A DNA stretch of 7,572 bases. Origin: Clostridia bacterium (GTDB lineage: Bacteria > Bacillota > Clostridia > DUPQ01). The position numbers and the translations under genes were made by a program. The notes under the pieces are model-generated. The model ran no database searches, was not told where the DNA came from, and was given only the letters and a program-made list of their open reading frames with translations. Of this stretch, positions 5,709-7,572 are shown one piece after another (position 1 is the first letter of the stretch; each line of letters opens with the position of its first letter). The stretch is taken from positions 1 through 7,572 of the forward strand of contig JAQVAJ010000060.1 of the NCBI GenBank assembly GCA_028690885.1. Direction: 5' to 3'.

Positions 5709-6758
5709 TTAATCCAATGTAGTATAAAATGAATTATTTATTATTGTTGAAGTTGCTGGAATATCCATCTGATAATAATACATACTAGATGAACTTTCAT
5801 ATGATCCGGGAAGTGTATACCACTGTATTCCTTGCCATTGGAAATTTTCGTTACTATCTGTAGGTACTGATTTCATTATCATATCTAATATATTCTGAGC
5901 ATCAGATAAAGTAATATACATATCAACATCCTTATAAACAATTGATAGCAAGTTTGTTAATTTACTAATTAAATTTCTTCTGCTCATTTCAAACATCTGA
6001 TCAAAAAAGGCATTTAAAATTTGTTTATTCATCTCTATTCTGTTTATATCAGACCCATCAGAATAATATTCTGATAACTCATTAGATTCTGTTCCAGGTG
6101 CAGGTTGTCTAAATCTTAAAAGTTTTACTACTTCAGACCCTGAAAGATGTTTTTCACCTTTTTTGAATTCTATAACAAGCTCCTGTGCAGGATCGTATAT
6201 TCCTGTAACAGGATCAACACCATTATCATAATAGGTCATATCAGCAGGTATATGGAAATACAATCCACCCATTTCATCGATTATCTTTTCAATTACAGTA
6301 ATATTCATTCTTACTGTATACTTAATATCTGTCCCTAAAAGTTCATCAAAGATATCAATTACTTTTTCATCTTTGAGTATCTCATTAGTTGAGGTTGAAT
6401 AAATTGATACTGCTTTTTGCTGGTTTTTTACTAAGGTATCTCTTGGTATACTCATTGCACTAATCTTGCTGTTAACAGTATCAAGATTCAATAAAATAAT
6501 TGTATCAGTATCATATCCTTTAATATCACTTACAAAAAGCAATAAGTTAAACGGTTCTTCTTTTGTTTCAATATATCTATCTAACCAATCGGGATTAACA
6601 TTTTCGTTAACATTAGATGAATTTGAATCAGTATTATCAATACTAGAATTAACTTTATTTTGCTTAACATTTATTAAAATAACAGCAATCAAACCAGCGA
6701 CTATAAGAATCGTGAACATAGCTGATACGAATACTGAAAGGAATTTTTTTAATATCAT
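5709..6758 (-). CDS. LCP-family (LytR-CpsA-Psr) cell-wall polymer transferase
   Basis: The 349-residue product has a short cytosolic N-terminus, one membrane helix at about residues 7-30, a Ser/Asn/Asp-rich linker (35-56) and an extracytoplasmic LCP domain. Family marks are GYDTDTIILLNLD (81-93), ISAMSIPRDT (99-108), the middle IDEMGGLYFHIP (160-171), LSGSEVVKLLRFR (205-217) and GSDINRIEMNKQIL (235-248), followed by the late TLPGSY. LCP proteins move teichoic acid, capsule or similar glycopolymers from a lipid pyrophosphate carrier onto peptidoglycan. Two oddities stand out. The usual Arg of the Gly-x-Arg-(Ser/Thr)-Asp-Thr motif is Asp83 here, and about 17 extra residues (PAPGTESNELSEYYSDG) separate LRFR from the SDINR motif. 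The start is fixed by AGGAGG 4 bases upstream. It has its own promoter and is followed after 5 bases by the unknown 246-residue protein. Older annotations of such genes as transcription regulators (LytR) are misleading. Confidence 0.92.
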   Translation of the reverse strand: MILKKFLSVFVSAMFTILIVAGLIAVILINVKQNKVNSSIDNTDSNSSNVNENVNPDWLDRYIETKEEPFNLLLFVSDIKGYDTDTIILLNLDTVNSKISAMSIPRDTLVKNQQKAVSIYSTSTNEILKDEKVIDIFDELLGTDIKYTVRMNITVIEKIIDEMGGLYFHIPADMTYYDNGVDPVTGIYDPAQELVIEFKKGEKHLSGSEVVKLLRFRQPAPGTESNELSEYYSDGSDINRIEMNKQILNAFFDQMFEMSRRNLISKLTNLLSIVYKDVDMYITLSDAQNILDMIMKSVPTDSNENFQWQGIQWYTLPGSYESSSSMYYYQMDIPATSTIINNSFYTTLD

Positions 6759-6762
6759 TTTG

Positions 6763-6768
6763 CCTCCT
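6763..6768 (-). promoter_or_regulatory. Ribosome binding site of the LCP gene
   Basis: On the minus strand AGGAGG lies 4 bases before the ATG at 6758. It is a full anti-16S match and the strongest ribosome binding site in the window, although the spacing is short. Confidence 0.85.
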
Positions 6769-6788
6769 AATAACCATTAACTTCATAC

Positions 6789-6817
6789 ATTTTACAATAT
6801 ACGATTATTAATGTAAA
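6789..6817 (-). promoter_or_regulatory. Sigma-A type promoter of the LCP gene
   Basis: On the minus strand TTTACA (6812-6817) is followed after exactly 17 bases by TAAAAT (6789-6794). Each hexamer differs from the consensus at one position. Transcription would begin near 6781, giving a leader of about 23 bases that holds the AGGAGG site. The two ends of the promoter also form an imperfect dyad, TTTACA-N-TA-N9-TA-N-TGTAAA (6791-6817), which could serve as an operator. Confidence 0.7.
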
Positions 6818-6841
6818 GCATTGCAAATCTTTTGCAATTGC
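6818..6841 (-). terminator. Weak hairpin, possible terminator of the recombinase gene
   Basis: ATTGCAAA and TTTGCAAT (6820-6827 and 6831-6838) form an 8-base perfect stem with a 3-base loop, extendable by two G-C pairs across a bulge. On the minus strand it comes 40 bases after the recombinase stop and is followed by TTTACATTAATAAT, only a short T run. It sits directly upstream of the LCP -35 box. It could be a weak terminator or a binding site; the evidence does not decide. Confidence 0.3.
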
Positions 6842-6880
6842 TAGTAATTTAACGTGTTATAACAAGTATAAGTTCCAAAA

Positions 6881-7572
6881 TCATTCTTTGCTATCCTTTT
6901 TGTAATTAGCTAAAGGATTGCTTTTAGTAGCATTTCTAAGCTGATTATCATCTAGATGAGTGTATATCTCTGTTGTTGCAATACTTTCATGACCTAAAAT
7001 TCGCTGTAATGCTCTTATATCAACATTACCATGCTTATACATCAATGTCGCTGCAGTATGTCTCAATTTATGTGCGGAGTATTGTTCAGTATCAATTCCT
7101 GCATTATGCAATTGCTGTTTGACTATTACATGTACAGTTTTTCTGCTTATTCTTTTATGTCTGTCACTTAAAAATAGCGCATTCTTATCAATAGCTTTAT
7201 CATTAGGTCTTGATAGTAGGTATTCATCAATAGCATTTTTACAAGCATCGTTAATGTAAATAGTACGCTCTTTGTTACCTTTGCCGAAAATTTTTATTGT
7301 GTCGTCACGATAATCGCTTATGTTAATGCCTACAAGTTCGGAAATTCTTATTCCACAGTTTAATAATATTGTCAACATTGCAAAATCTCTTTTTTCATGT
7401 TTGCTGCTAACATTATCAAGTAAATTTGTACTTTGTTCAAGGTTGAGATAACGGGGAAGTGTTTTCTTTAATTTAGGTGTCTCTAATTCAAGTGATGGGT
7501 TAGTACTTATAAGTTTGACTTTTGAATAAAGATATTTATAAAAGGACCTGATAGATGCTACTTTTCTTGCTC
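6881..7572 (-). CDS. Xer-type tyrosine recombinase (5' end outside window)
   Basis: The frame is open from the window edge to a TGA at 6881-6883 and gives 229 residues. An internal ATG at 7378 is not the true start, because the upstream sequence continues in frame with clear family sequence: RKVASIRSFYKYLY, then NPSLELETPKLKKTLPRYL. This is the end of the N-terminal DNA-binding (SAM-like) domain and the usual linker. The catalytic domain is intact: Arg in NCGIRISEL (codon 7346-7348), Lys in FGKGNKERTI, His and Arg in SAHKLRHTAA, His in ILGHESIATT, and the nucleophile Tyr in TTEIYTHL. It resembles XerC/XerD chromosome-dimer resolvases more than phage integrases, and no phage genes are near. 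XerC and XerD cannot be separated from this fragment, so no symbol is given. About 80 to 100 N-terminal residues are probably missing, judged from the roughly 300-residue family length. The protein acts on DNA in the cytosol. Confidence 0.93.
   Translation of the reverse strand, partial: ARKVASIRSFYKYLYSKVKLISTNPSLELETPKLKKTLPRYLNLEQSTNLLDNVSSKHEKRDFAMLTILLNCGIRISELVGINISDYRDDTIKIFGKGNKERTIYINDACKNAIDEYLLSRPNDKAIDKNALFLSDRHKRISRKTVHVIVKQQLHNAGIDTEQYSAHKLRHTAATLMYKHGNVDIRALQRILGHESIATTEIYTHLDDNQLRNATKSNPLANYKKDSKE

Noticed and set aside
6466..6780. 104-codon open frame on the plus strand over the LCP gene start
   Set aside because: It lies antisense to the clear LCP coding region and its promoter and has no recognisable features.
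6780..6818. dif-like site near the Xer gene (ACTTCATACAT on the left and TTAATGTAAAG on the right resemble halves of the Bacillus dif site)
   Set aside because: The half-sites are 17 bases apart instead of about 6 and both differ from the known arms. The same bases are explained by a promoter with correct 17-base spacing.
6881..7378. Recombinase as a complete 165-residue protein starting at 7378
   Set aside because: Clear family sequence continues in frame upstream to the window end, so this Met is internal.
6881..7572. Recombinase as the integrase of a prophage or integrative element
   Set aside because: The protein looks Xer-like, the neighbours are housekeeping genes, and no attachment repeats, excision gene or phage genes are seen in the window.
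1..7572. A defence island, CRISPR array, toxin-antitoxin pair or biosynthetic cluster
   Set aside because: No repeats with regular spacing and no recognisable genes of such systems are present; the only candidate novelty is the orphan 246-residue protein.

Overview
The window is an AT-rich stretch of ordinary bacterial chromosome, most probably from an anaerobic Gram-positive of the class Clostridia. This rests on the low GC look, the strong Shine-Dalgarno sites (AGGAG/AGGAGG), an NifS-NifU pair for Fe-S cluster assembly, an LCP cell-wall ligase, and a Xer recombinase of a type I associate with clostridia. The genus cannot be read from the sequence.

Layout. A plus-strand run of genes occupies 1-4876: the 3' end of glyA (serine hydroxymethyltransferase), rarA/mgsA (replication-associated AAA+ ATPase), a small two-helix membrane protein overlapping the end of rarA, nifS (cysteine desulfurase), nifU (Fe-S scaffold with a cysteine-rich tail) and an M18 metallo-aminopeptidase. 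Gaps are very short or negative, so most of it is probably co-transcribed; the main promoter lies upstream of the window. A minus-strand group occupies 4963-7572. In transcription order it holds a Xer-type tyrosine recombinase (5' end cut by the window edge), an LCP-family (LytR-CpsA-Psr) protein with its own good promoter, and, 5 bases after the LCP stop, a 246-residue protein of unknown function. The two groups converge on a perfect inverted repeat at 4920-4946 that can terminate transcription in both directions.

How the genes fit together. nifS and nifU form a minimal sulfur-donor and scaffold pair. rarA, glyA and the aminopeptidase are housekeeping genes with no obvious functional tie to it. 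The LCP protein should attach polymers to the cell wall on the outer face of the membrane. The protein encoded after it is the least explained item. Its N-terminal third has the order of predicted secondary structure and the acidic/Gln residues of a PD-(D/E)XK nuclease-like core (E29, D56, E65, Q67), and its C-terminus looks like a winged helix. That is inference from sequence reading only.

No tRNA, rRNA, CRISPR array, insertion sequence or prophage module is visible. There is no gene-free stretch longer than 300 bases; the longest gap is 6759-6880, which holds a promoter and several inverted repeats.
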